Source: Anaeromyces robustus
Taxonomy: Eukaryota > Neocallimastigomycota > Neocallimastigomycetes > Neocallimastigales > Neocallimastigaceae
Direction of reading: 5' to 3'
Assembly (NCBI GenBank): GCA_002104895.1
Contig: MCFG01000006.1
Span: 372,501-430,182, forward strand
DNA length: 57,682 bases
The position numbers and the translations under genes were made by a program. Under the pieces are notes generated by a model. That model made no database searches. It worked only from the letters and a program-made list of their open reading frames with translations, and had not been told where the DNA came from. How positions within the stretch are numbered: the stretch's first letter is position 1; every line of letters begins with the position of its first letter. Below are positions 28,359 through 38,858 of the stretch, one piece after another.

Positions 28359-30615
28359 TTTCGCCTCTTATTCTTTTTTTTTTTTTTTTTTTTTACTTAA
28401 ATACAAAAGAATAAAAAAAAAATTACTTTTTCCTTTTAAGAGTCTTAAAAAAGTTAAAATATTAACTTTTTTTTTCTTTTTTTTTTTTTTTTTTCTTCTT
28501 CTTTATTTATTATCTTGAAAATGAATACTACAATTACTCTTAATAAATGAACATATTATTGTCTCTTTCTATTTCATATATATTATTTTAAATGAAAATT
28601 AATGATAAATAAAAAGTTTTTTTTTTTTTAATTTTATATGTGTATTTCAATTAAAACTATAAAATTGTGGTATTGCAATATGTATTTTATTATGGTTTAT
28701 ATATTATTATTTTTATTTTATAAAATATATTATTTTACTATTTATTATTTTTTTTTCTTTTTTTTTTTTTTTTTTTTTTTTAATTTATTATAATTCTATA
28801 TATATTTTAATTTTATTTCTTAATTTTTTAATATTATATTAATTTTTATTTTTATTTTAATAAATTCTCTTAGTTTCGTTTTATTTATTTTATTATATTT
28901 TAATTAATATTAATCAATTCTTTTTTTTTTTTCTAAAAAAAAAAAATGAAAATGAAAATATAAAATAATAATTGAATCGATATAAAAAATTTATGTTTGT
29001 TTTTAATAACAAAATAATAAAATGAAATAAAAAGTAAAAAATATTCTATTCAACTTTATATTCAATTTATTATATTTTTATATCGCCAATTAATTCTATT
29101 CTATTCGTTTCTAGATTATATATTAATTAGCTTTGATAAAAATATTCTTTTTCTTTGATTATTACTTTATTATATATTTTATTTTATAAATTAAAAAGTA
29201 TACTTATAAAAATAAAATTAAGTTAGTAACAACAAAAAAAGAAAATGAAGAATATTTGAGCAGCAATACAAAAAAGTTAACTTTATCAACAACAACAACA
29301 CAAACTAAAAATTAACTTTAAAGTTTTTATTTTTTAATAAAATATAAAAGGTTAAAAAATCTTATTTTATATTTTATTGTAAAAAAAAAAAAAAAAAAAA
29401 AATTGCATTAGATTCTTCTTCGTTATTATATATATATATATTTAAAAAAATAAAAAAAATTTTTTTTTAATGTAAATATTAGTTAATTAAATTTATTGAA
29501 ATTAATTATAATATATTATAAATTATATATTAGATAATAAATTTGGTAATTCTAATATTTATTAATTTTAAACAATAAACAATAAATAAAGTATTAACAT
29601 ATTAACATATTAACTATTAAATCCTTTTACTGCGATAAAAAATAATAATTAACAATAATATAATTAACAATAATAAATAATAATTATTAAAAAAATAATT
29701 AAAAGGATATAATAGTTCAAAAAAAAAAAAAAAGACTTTTTATTATCTTTCTTTATTAAACATAACATATTTTTAAAATTATTTATATAATAAATTCTTC
29801 ACAAATATTTATAAATATATATTAGCAAATTATAATGGAAACAATAAATATATACTATATATAATTCTATTTTATATTATAAACATATCTTTACTATTAT
29901 TCTATATAACTCTTTGACATATTATTATAATTATATCATCATTATCTCATCATTACAACTATATTTTTTATAAATTATAATTAATTATATTTCTCTTGCT
30001 ATCGTTTACTTTTCTGTTATTTATACAATTATTTACTTTTATGGTTATCAATAATGGCTATAACATTTTTCTTTTTTTGTTTCTTATTATTCAATATTGT
30101 TATACAGAAAAATTACAAAAAAAATTTTTTTTTTTTTGTTTTTGTTTTTTTTTTTTTACTTTTGTATTTATATTAACATATAAACTTTATTTATTATTAA
30201 AGTTTTCAAAATTTTAAAATGCAGTGTAGTAAAGATTTAGTAAATGATAACTATCATATATATTAAATTATAAATATAATATATATAATAAATATATTAT
30301 ATATAAAAAATAAATTAAAATAAAATAAATATATTATAATATTATATATAAAAAAATAAATTAAAATTAAATAAATAACCAAGATATATAGCGATTAAAA
30401 AAAAATGATTACCGTTAAATTAAATAAGTAATATTATTATTACAGGATATAAACTATATTATTCAAATGGTATAATTTTTCTTTTTATAACGAAAAAAGA
30501 TTACAATTAGTTTAAAATTTCAGATGTTATATTATAAGATTTATAAAAATATAATGTGTAGATAAATTAACAAATTACAAAAATTTTGTAATTTGTATTG
30601 TAATTATAATTATAT
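28359..30615. other. Intergenic A+T-rich DNA upstream of the FHIP gene
   Basis: No supported gene. Homopolymer tracts are common (T run 28760-28780, A run 29380-29402). The part from about 30090 to 30310 resembles 39045-39185 and seems to be a dispersed repeat. Confidence 0.55.
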
Positions 30616-30952
30616 TTAATATTTAGTAAACTTTTTAGTCTTAAATTCTGTACTTCTACCCGATGACCAAGCACTAACAGAAGTAAAATAACCAACAAGT
30701 CTAGTAATATGGTCAACAATATGTCAACTGCATATTGGACATGTTTCAATATTACCAGAAATTGTAATGTAATCATTTTCACAACGATGGTAGGAATAGT
30801 TAATAGCAAAGTGTTCACAGTTTTTCTTAATTGTTAGTGTTCAACAACTTGTTTCATTTGTTGAACACTACCAATATGGTTAGGCTAAATTAATATGGGT
30901 GATACAACCAACACTTATATATTTAGTAAGATCATTGATAAAGTTTTTTTTT
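30616..30952 (-). pseudogene. Relic of the C-terminus of anaerobic (class III) ribonucleotide reductase NrdD
   Basis: Translating the minus strand gives, in pieces, FINDLTKYISVGCITHINLA, stop (TAA at 30880-30882), PNHIGSVQQMKQVVEH, a frameshift near 30830-30835, TIKKNCEHFAINYSYHRCEN, ISGNIETCPICS, stop (TGA at 30724-30726), then HIVDHITRLVGYFTSVSAW, SSGRSTEFKTKKFTKY and the natural stop. The last part is the diagnostic NrdD tail: a Cys-rich zinc segment (CPIC) followed by the glycyl-radical motif R-x-VGY and a W..GR..EFK ending. Class III enzymes reduce ribonucleotides without oxygen, using an activating radical-SAM partner. Two stops and a frameshift, plus the absence of the catalytic body upstream (a homopolymer begins at about 30940), mark it as dead. 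It is AT-drifted but still non-repetitive. Confidence 0.85.
30835..30870. repeat. Perfect 13-bp inverted repeat inside the NrdD relic
   Basis: Arms TAGTGTTCAACAA (30835-30847) and TTGTTGAACACTA (30858-30870) flank a 10-nt loop. The outer end of one arm coincides with the frameshift in the relic. Confidence 0.85.
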
Positions 30953-31587
30953 TTTTTTAAAGAAGAAAAAATATTATATAAATTTAACTAATATATAACA
31001 ATAATTATATACTATAAATGTATAAATATGAATTTATTTTACTACAGTTCTACTGATTGAGACTTCATTCTATATAATATTATAATATTATATATATCAT
31101 ATATATTTTATTTCAATATAAAATTTTTATTTTATTGAAAATTAATCATTTCACAAAAATCAAGATAAGCATAGTATTAATGACATGACACAAGTAAAGT
31201 GTTATATACTGTTCTTGGTAATTTACTTTTTAAAAAAAAAAAGAAAAAAAAAAAAGAAAAAATTTTCATGTCATAGCAATAAAAAAAAATAATTAATTAA
31301 TGTACCACTTTTAACACAAAATATAATAATAGAAGAAAAAAATAGGAGTATTAAAATTTATTGCTTTTTTATATAATTTATTGCTTTTTATATACTTTTT
31401 TTTTTTTTCTTTTTAATTTTTACTTATTATTTAATTAAATATATATATATTTTTTAAACTTATTACTTAGAATTTAAATATTTATATTATATATATATAT
31501 ATATATTTTTTATTTACTTATTTTCAAAAATCGTTTTTGTTTTAATAAAGAATGTGTATGAAAATAATTATTAATTTATTTCCGTGC

Positions 31588-31622
<35 letters not shown>

Positions 31623-31770
31623 GATAAAAATAATAATTTACAAAAAAAAAAAAAAGTAAATATCTTGCTATTATGATAATAACATTTTAATTATCATAAC
31701 TTTAAATAATAAATTTTATATATACATAATAATTCAATTTAATTATACTATTTATATTCTTTCTTCTATC
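30953..31770. other. 3' flank of ankyrin gene copy A, part of a duplicated block
   Basis: No coding sequence. From about 30980 the DNA matches about 35495-36254 in the same orientation, except for a segment at 31536-31732 that matches the other copy only as its reverse complement. Confidence 0.7.
31536..31732. repeat. Segment inverted relative to the other duplicate (copy A)
   Basis: Starting around TTTTAATAAAG and ending around ATATATACATAATAA, this segment is the reverse complement of about 36034-36204, while both flanks (CAAAAATCG on the left, TTCAATTTAATTATAC on the right) are shared in direct orientation. It contains an internal hairpin, TTATGATAAT / ATTATCATAA, at about 31671-31699. 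Confidence 0.85.
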
Positions 31771-33483
31771 TTACATAGATGTAATAACAGTAAATAAAAT
31801 CATATCATCACCGAAATCTCTATATCTTGGGTCAATGTATTGTTTTAATCTGTTCATTGTATCAATGTATGCCTTGTATTGGGCTTTAAGTTCTTTTGAA
31901 CAGTCATCATCTATAAATCTATAATTGAAATCAGTAGTATTCATATATAAATATTCATCAATTTCTTGGGGTCTTATGGGTTGTATCTTTTTTAATGCTG
32001 ATTTTTCCTTTAAATAGTCGTTATAGGATAAACGACCAAAAATAGTATCTATTATTTTTCTGTCACCTAATTTTTGGGCTATTTCAAGTGCGGATTTTTT
32101 TTCATGATTCTTAATATTAGGATTAGCTTCATTTTTGATCAATTCATAAATTATAGGTATATTTCTCATTTGAACTGCATAATGAAGGGCTGTATTACCT
32201 TTGTCATCTTGTTGATTAACATGAGCACATTTTTTAAGAAGAAGTTCAACCGAAAAATAATTATTCATTTTAACAGCAATTATTAAAGCATTTTCCTTGT
32301 GAACGTTAACATCATTAATACCACTATAATGGTATTGAAGAGCATCTATCAAAAAGTTAGGCTTATTAATCACTGTAAGAATTAAAGCGGTATTACCATT
32401 CATTTGATCCACATATTTAAAATCAAAGGAATCTTGATATAACATTGGATTGACTAAATATGGAAGTAAATCAAGTTTTAAGAAAAGAGAGGTAGCATTT
32501 TCTTCATTTCGATTTTTCTTTTGAAAATCTATATTTTTGGCATAACGGCAAATAAAATTAAATGTTTCATAATCATGAGCAATGAGGATGGCCATTATTG
32601 CTGAATTCCCATCCTCGTCCACAATTATATTGAAATCCGTTTCAGCTTTGATCAAACAAATAATAATCCTGGCGAATATGGCATAAGACTGTAAAGGATG
32701 ATTTTTTCGATACATTTCTCTGATGAGAACAGATAATACACTTTCACCATTTTCATTGATATAATTGAAATTACACTTATTTTGTCTTATATAATCCAAT
32801 TCATTAGCCTTTAAATTCTCAACTAATATCATTGATAGGGTTTTTCCTTCTTTATCAGGAATATTTACATCAAGTCCTTTACGTTTTATTAATGGTTTGA
32901 TAGCATAAGCAATATTTCTTTTACAAAAATACATTAATACTGTTTCATGATTATGATTTATATGATTAATATCTACTTCTTTTAAATAGTCCAACGCTGA
33001 AACATTATTAATGGCATAATACAATGCATTATTACCTTCAGGGTCTTCAAGCATAACACATTTAAAATCAGTTCCATACTTTTCAATTACTTTTTGTAAT
33101 TTATTTTGTACCGCATACATTAGTGCAGACCGACCCACTTTATCTTTAATATAAGGATTAATATCCATAGTGATAAGCCAATTAGCGGCTTCTTCATGAC
33201 CATTTTTACAGGCATCAATTAAAATATTACTATTTTTAAACAAAGAATAAACATATTCAAAAGAATTGTCTTTTAAAACCTTTTCAAATAATTTGAAATT
33301 ACCTTTATTTTGGAGAATGGAATAATTAATTTCATTTACAAATTCTTTAATAATTTTAGGATCACTTTCCTTGTTGAAATAAGCTTCAACTAATTTCTTA
33401 TTTTTTTCAATGAGTTTCAAACATTTTTTATCATTGCTTTTTAAGTAACCAAAAAATTCTCTTATAAAACCTTCATAATTCAT
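31771..33483 (-). CDS. Ankyrin-repeat-like protein, copy A (570 aa)
   Basis: A single uninterrupted ORF, unlike the intron-rich neighbours. The N-terminal 85 or so residues (MNYEGFIREFFGYLKSNDKK...) are helical and not an obvious ankyrin repeat. Degenerate ankyrin repeats follow; the clearest are GRSALMYAVQNKLQKVIEKY, GNNALYYAINNVSALDYL, GNTALHYAVQMRNIPIIYEL and the NEANPNIKNHEKKSALEIAQ segment. The C-terminal 90 residues are non-repetitive and charged. No signal peptide or membrane segment is seen, so a cytosolic protein-binding role is likely, but the partner is unknown. Copy B at 36255-37958 is about 95% identical in protein. The start codon follows a T/A homopolymer and a long (TTTA)n array. 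Confidence 0.85.
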   Translation of the reverse strand: MNYEGFIREFFGYLKSNDKKCLKLIEKNKKLVEAYFNKESDPKIIKEFVNEINYSILQNKGNFKLFEKVLKDNSFEYVYSLFKNSNILIDACKNGHEEAANWLITMDINPYIKDKVGRSALMYAVQNKLQKVIEKYGTDFKCVMLEDPEGNNALYYAINNVSALDYLKEVDINHINHNHETVLMYFCKRNIAYAIKPLIKRKGLDVNIPDKEGKTLSMILVENLKANELDYIRQNKCNFNYINENGESVLSVLIREMYRKNHPLQSYAIFARIIICLIKAETDFNIIVDEDGNSAIMAILIAHDYETFNFICRYAKNIDFQKKNRNEENATSLFLKLDLLPYLVNPMLYQDSFDFKYVDQMNGNTALILTVINKPNFLIDALQYHYSGINDVNVHKENALIIAVKMNNYFSVELLLKKCAHVNQQDDKGNTALHYAVQMRNIPIIYELIKNEANPNIKNHEKKSALEIAQKLGDRKIIDTIFGRLSYNDYLKEKSALKKIQPIRPQEIDEYLYMNTTDFNYRFIDDDCSKELKAQYKAYIDTMNRLKQYIDPRYRDFGDDMILFTVITSM

Positions 33484-33535
33484 TTTTTTTTTTAATTATA
33501 AATTTTTAAATATTAAAATAAATCAAAAAAAATTT

Positions 33536-33583
33536 TATTTATTTATTTTTATTTATTTATTTATTTATTTATTATTTATCCAT

Positions 33584-33662
<79 letters not shown>
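33536..33662. repeat. (TTTA)n microsatellite upstream of copy A
   Basis: A tetranucleotide array begins about 50 bp upstream of the copy A start codon (gene on minus strand), with a few interruptions near 33570-33585. Confidence 0.9.
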
Positions 33663-33663
<1 letters not shown>

Positions 33664-34689
33664 TAACTTTAATGAAATTTTTCAATAAAATAAAAATAAA
33701 ATCAAAAAAAAATAAAGATTTTATACTTTATTTATTTATTTATAAAATAAATTAAATTTAATTTCAAATTGCCAATAAATTTAAAAGCAATTGCTATATA
33801 TTAAAATTAACTTATAATATATACAATATATATATTATGTATATTATAGTTAAAAAAAACCAAAACTCAAATTAAAGGTCAAAGTTAAAGCAATTTATAT
33901 TATAAAACAAATGACATTATTAAAAAATTTATGGTTGAACTGCCTAATATGATTAGAAAGACTCCTTTTTTTTTTTTTTTACTTCCAACGTAAATATTAA
34001 TAATAGTATTAAAAACTAAAAAAAAAAAAAAAAATTATTTAATAGATTGTTCTATCTATTAAGAGCAATTGATAAGTTTTAATAATATAAAAAAAGAATA
34101 TTTTCTTTTTTAACATTTAAACTTTGCTATTTAACGGTTTTTAAAGGATACAATGCATTCAATATTTTCAATATTAATCATTTAAATTAATTATTTATAT
34201 TTTATTTTATTTATTTATTATTATTATTATAACCATCTTTTATTTATTATTAAAATTCATCTATTATTTATTATTATAATAATAATAATAATATTCTATT
34301 ATTCATAATTATTAAAAAATGTCTCCTTATTCTATATATAATTTTAATTTATATGTTTTTATATATTCTTATTAAATAATAACAATAATAATTTATTATT
34401 ATTGTTTGTTGATATATTTTAAACTTTAAACATTAATCTTAAACTTATATATATAATAAATAATAATAAATGTTAAATTTTATTTTATATGCATTTATCC
34501 ACAAAAAATGGTATTTTTATATATAAAATAAATTGATAAAATATATGTATTTTACATATGTTCATTATTAATACAATTATAACCATCTATCATTATTATT
34601 ATTATTTGTAGTTAAAAAAAAAACATAAATTATATAAAAAATGAAGAATTTATTTTATTTCTATCAAACTTCTTCATAAATTTATATAT

Positions 34690-35000
34690 GTCCTAAATCA
34701 AGCGTGTAATACAAGTCTTCGCTATGCCATTCGAACAAAATATATACCCTATTCTTATTTAAAAACAAAGCATCAACTAAATATATACATCGTGTCAATT
34801 AATTTTTACCGTTTTTTCAGAAGAAGAACGGGTGAAAATTGAAAAATTATTTATATATGAATACTTTCTGTTTCTATTAAGCATTTAATATTGATAAGGA
34901 CAGTCAAAAAAAAAAAAAAAAAAATTAACAGCGTCCATAAGCTTCACGTTGAAACAGTTAAAGCGAATGGAAGTCCCGAGTCTATCAGTACGATATAATA
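34690..35000 (-). pseudogene. Possible decayed coding fragments, source uncertain
   Basis: This stretch has markedly higher base complexity than its surroundings. On the minus strand, short open segments read YIVLIDSGLPFAL (near 34960-35000) and CIYLVDALFLNKNRVYILFE followed by WHSEDLYYTLDLGHI (near 34685-34790), each broken by stops. The DSGLPF segment is reminiscent of the end of Ty1/Copia integrases (SGLP followed by FW...A), but the similarity is too short to be sure. Confidence 0.3.
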
Positions 35001-36033
35001 TTTTTATCTCATTTACTATAATAATATAAGAAAGAAGAAAAGAAAGAAAATCATAAATTAAATTATATGTTATAAAAGAAAGACATTATTTAAATTATTT
35101 ATATTATGATATAATAAAAAAATAAAATTTAAATAAATATCCCAATGTAAAAAAAAAAAAAAAAAAAGATATTCAATAAAATAAAAATAAAATAAAATAA
35201 AATAAAATAAAAAAAGAAAAAGAAAAAATATTTTATAAAAAAATATTTATTATTAATGAAAACATTTATCTATCTGTTTATTTCAGTATTAAACTATTCT
35301 CTTTGTTTTATAAATTTTCCAATAATGATTTTTTGTATATAAATAGAATATACAATATTGTATAAAAGAATTTTTTAATTTTTTTTTTTTTTTTTTAAAT
35401 TATTATTCTATGTACTTATTGTGTTTTTTAATTACTGATAAATAATTTTTAGCTATTTATTAGACTGTAACTGAAAATGCATAATATTATATATATTCAA
35501 CTAATATATAACAATAATTACATACTATAAATTAATAAATATGAATTTATTTTACTACCGTTCTACTGATTGAGACTTCATTCTATATAATATTATATAT
35601 ATCATATATATTTTATTTCAATATAAAATTTTTATTTTATTGAAAATTAATCATTTCACAAAAATCAAGATAAGTATAATATTAACAACATGACGCAAGA
35701 ATAGTATTATATACTATTCTTGGTAACTTAACTTTTTTTTTTAAAAAAAAAAAAAAAAAAAAAAGAAAAGAAAAATAAAAAATTTGATGTCATAGCAATA
35801 AAAAAAAATAATTAATTAATGTACCACTTTTAACACAAAATAAAATAATAGAAGAAAAAATAGGAGGATTAAAATTTATTGCTTTTTTATATAATTTATT
35901 GCTTTTTATATACTTTTTTTTTAATTTTTACTTATTATTTAATTAAAATATATAAATTATTTTTAAACTTATTACTTAGAATTTAAATATTTATATTATA
36001 TATTTTTTTTTATTTACTTATTTTCAAAAATCG

Positions 36034-36204
36034 TTATTATGTATATATAAGATTTATTATTTATAGTTATGATAATTAAAATGTTATTATCATGATAGTT
36101 TACTTTTTATTGAAAATTATTATTTTTATCTTTTTTTATTATTATTATTATCATTGTATGGAAATAAATTAATAATTATTTTCATATTCACTCTTTATTA
36201 AAAT
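36034..36204. repeat. Segment inverted relative to the other duplicate (copy B)
   Basis: Counterpart of 31536-31732 in reverse orientation, beginning TTATTATGTATATA and ending TTTATTAAAA, with the flanks CAAAAATCG and TTCAATTTAATTATAC in the same order as in copy A. It ends about 50 bp beyond the stop codon of copy B. Confidence 0.85.
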
Positions 36205-36254
36205 ATATAATTCAATTTAATTATACTATTTATATTCTTTCTTCTATCTTAAGA

Positions 36255-37958
36255 TTAAAGAATACTAAATAAAATCATATCATCAACGAAATCTTTATAT
36301 CTTGGGTCAATGTATTGTTTTAATCTGTTCATTGTATCAATGTATGCCTTGTATTCGGCTTTAAGTTGCTTTGAACAGTCATCATCTATAAATCTATAAT
36401 TGAAATCAGTAGTATTCATATATAAATATTCATCAATTTCTTGGGGTCTTATAGATTGTCCCTTTTTTAATGCTGATTTTTCCTTTAAAAAGTCATCATC
36501 AGATAAACGACCCAAAATAGTATCTATTATTTTTCTGTCACCTAATTTTTGGGCTATATCAAATGCGGATTGTTTTTCATGATTCTTAATATTAGGATTA
36601 GCTTCATTTTTGATCAATTCATAAATTATTGGTATATTTCTCATTTGAACTGCATAATGAAGAGCTGTATTACCTCTGTCATCTTGTTGATTAACATGAG
36701 CACATTTTTTAAGAAGAAGTTCAACCGAAAAATAATTATTCATTTTAACAGCAATTATTAAAGCATTTTCCTTGTGAACGTTAACATCATTAATACTACT
36801 ATAATGGTATTGAAGACCATCTATCAAAAAGTGAGGCTTATTAATCACTGTAAGAATTAAAGCGGTATTACCATTCATTTGATCCACATATTTAAAATCA
36901 AAGGAATCTTGATATAACATTGGATTGACTAAATATGGAAGTAAATCAAGTTTTAAGAAAAGAGAGGTAGCATTTTCTTCATTTCGATTTTTCTTTTGAA
37001 AATCTATATTTTTGGCATAACGGCAAATAAAATTAAATGTTTCATAATCATGAGCAATGAGGATGGCCATTATTGCTGTATTCTCATCCTCGTCCACAAT
37101 TATATTGAAATCGGTTTCAGCTTTGATCAAACAAATAATAATCCTGGCGAACATGGCATAAGACTGTAAAGGATGATTTTTTCGATACATTTCTCTGATG
37201 AGAACAGATAATACACTTTCACCATTTTCATTGATATAATTGAAATTACACTTTTTTTGTCTTATATAATCCAATTCATTAGCCTTTAAATTCTCAACTA
37301 ATATCATTGATACGGTTTTTCCTTCTTTATCAGGAATATTTACATCAAGTCCTTTACGTTTTATTAATGGTTTGATAGCATAAGCAATATTTCTTTTACA
37401 AAAATACATTAATACTGTTTCATGATTATGATTTATATGATTAATATCTACTTCTTTTAAATAGTCCAACGCTGAAACATTATTAATAGCATAATACAAT
37501 GCATTATTACCTTCAGAGTCTTCAAGCATAACACATTTAAAATCAGTTCCATACTTTTCAATTACTTTTTGTAATTTATTTTGTACCGCATACATTAGTG
37601 CAGACCGACCCACTTTATCTTTAATATAAGGATTAACATCCATGGTGATAAGCCAATTAGCGGCTTCTTCATGACCATTTTTACAGGCATCAATTAAAAT
37701 ATTACTATTTTTAAACAAAGAATAAACATATTCAAAAGAATCGTTTTTTAAAACCTTTTCAAATAATTTGAAATTACCTTTATTTTGGAGAATGGAATAA
37801 TTAATTTCATTTACAAATTCTTTAATAATTTTAGGATCACTTTCCTTGTTGAAGTAAGCTTCAACTAATTTCTTGTTTTTATCAATGAGTTTCAAACATT
37901 TTTTATCATTGCTTTTTAAGTAGCCAAAAAATTCTCTTATAAAACCTTCATAATTCAT
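36255..37958 (-). CDS. Ankyrin-repeat-like protein, copy B (567 aa)
   Basis: Intronless paralogue of copy A in the same orientation, about 4.5 kb away. I count roughly 27 substitutions along the shared part, scattered and mostly conservative (for example DINPY/DVNPY, PEGNN/SEGNN, KKSALEIA/KQSAFDIA); the differences concentrate in the last quarter. The ends differ: copy A finishes ILFTVITSM and copy B finishes ILFSIL. The frame is intact throughout, which suggests that both copies are under constraint or that the duplication is recent. Domain content is as for copy A: a helical N-terminus, degenerate ankyrin repeats and a charged C-terminus. Function unknown. Confidence 0.85.
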   Translation of the reverse strand: MNYEGFIREFFGYLKSNDKKCLKLIDKNKKLVEAYFNKESDPKIIKEFVNEINYSILQNKGNFKLFEKVLKNDSFEYVYSLFKNSNILIDACKNGHEEAANWLITMDVNPYIKDKVGRSALMYAVQNKLQKVIEKYGTDFKCVMLEDSEGNNALYYAINNVSALDYLKEVDINHINHNHETVLMYFCKRNIAYAIKPLIKRKGLDVNIPDKEGKTVSMILVENLKANELDYIRQKKCNFNYINENGESVLSVLIREMYRKNHPLQSYAMFARIIICLIKAETDFNIIVDEDENTAIMAILIAHDYETFNFICRYAKNIDFQKKNRNEENATSLFLKLDLLPYLVNPMLYQDSFDFKYVDQMNGNTALILTVINKPHFLIDGLQYHYSSINDVNVHKENALIIAVKMNNYFSVELLLKKCAHVNQQDDRGNTALHYAVQMRNIPIIYELIKNEANPNIKNHEKQSAFDIAQKLGDRKIIDTILGRLSDDDFLKEKSALKKGQSIRPQEIDEYLYMNTTDFNYRFIDDDCSKQLKAEYKAYIDTMNRLKQYIDPRYKDFVDDMILFSIL

Positions 37959-38029
37959 TTTTTTTTTTTTTTTTTTTAATTATAATTTTTAAAAAATTGG
38001 AATAAATCAAAAAATAAATATATATATAT

Positions 38030-38078
<49 letters not shown>

Positions 38079-38175
38079 TTTATTTATTTATTTATCTATT
38101 TATTTATTTATTTATCTATTTATTTATTTATTTATCTATTTATTTATCTATTTATTTATCTATTTATTTATCTAT

Positions 38176-38226
<51 letters not shown>

Positions 38227-38823
38227 TTAATTTATTTATTTATTTATTATTTATTTATCTATTTAATAACTGTGATGAAATTTTTCAGTAAAAAAAACTA
38301 AAAAAAAAAAAGATTTTATACTCTATTTATTTATTTATAAAATAAATTAAAATTTAATCATTAAATTTAATTATTACTTTGATTTGTTTCATTTTTAATT
38401 AATAGAATTTCTTTTATAGATTTCAAATTGTCAATATTAAATAATAAAATGAATTTATAAATATTATGTATGTTATAGTAAAAAAAAAACCAAAACTCAA
38501 ATTAAAGGTCAAATTTTTTAGTAAGGTCATTTAAATAATAAAATGACATTATTTAAAAATTTGTGGTTTAACTGCCTAATATGATTAGACAGACAGCATT
38601 TTTTTTTTACTTCCAACATAAATATTAATAATAGTATTAAAAACTAAAAAAAAAAAAATAATTTAATAGATTGATCTGTCTATTAAGAGCAATTAATATA
38701 AAAAAAGAACCTTTTCCTTTTTATCATTTAAATTTTTGGCTATTTAACGGTTTTTAAAGGATACAGAGCATTCAATATTTTCAATATAAATCATTTAAAT
38801 TTATTATTTATATTTTATTTTTA

Positions 38824-38858
<35 letters not shown>

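Larger units (their letters stand above)
33484..36254. other. Intergenic DNA between ankyrin copies
   Basis: The first part (to about 34620) matches the upstream flank of copy B, with an extra A+T segment at about 34320-34560. Then comes 34690-35000, which is less A+T-biased and may hold decayed coding fragments, then low-complexity DNA, and from about 35495 the 3' flank of copy B. No intact gene. Confidence 0.6.

Noticed and set aside
29695-29715. AAAAGGATAT motif, which on the minus strand reads like a U12 5' splice site
   Set aside because: It lies in an intergenic region with no flanking exon, so there is no frame evidence for an intron.
29996-30217. Hydrophobic 73-residue plus-strand ORF
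   Set aside because: Phe/Leu-rich from T tracts; it overlaps a dispersed repeat and is not conserved as an ORF in the related sequence near 39000.
30567-30818. 83-residue minus-strand ORF rich in Leu and Val
   Set aside because: It is the wrong frame of the NrdD relic; the homologous frame contains the CPIC and VGYF motifs.
34720-34740. tRNA T-loop-like TTCGAA
   Set aside because: No matching acceptor, D or anticodon stems could be drawn around it.
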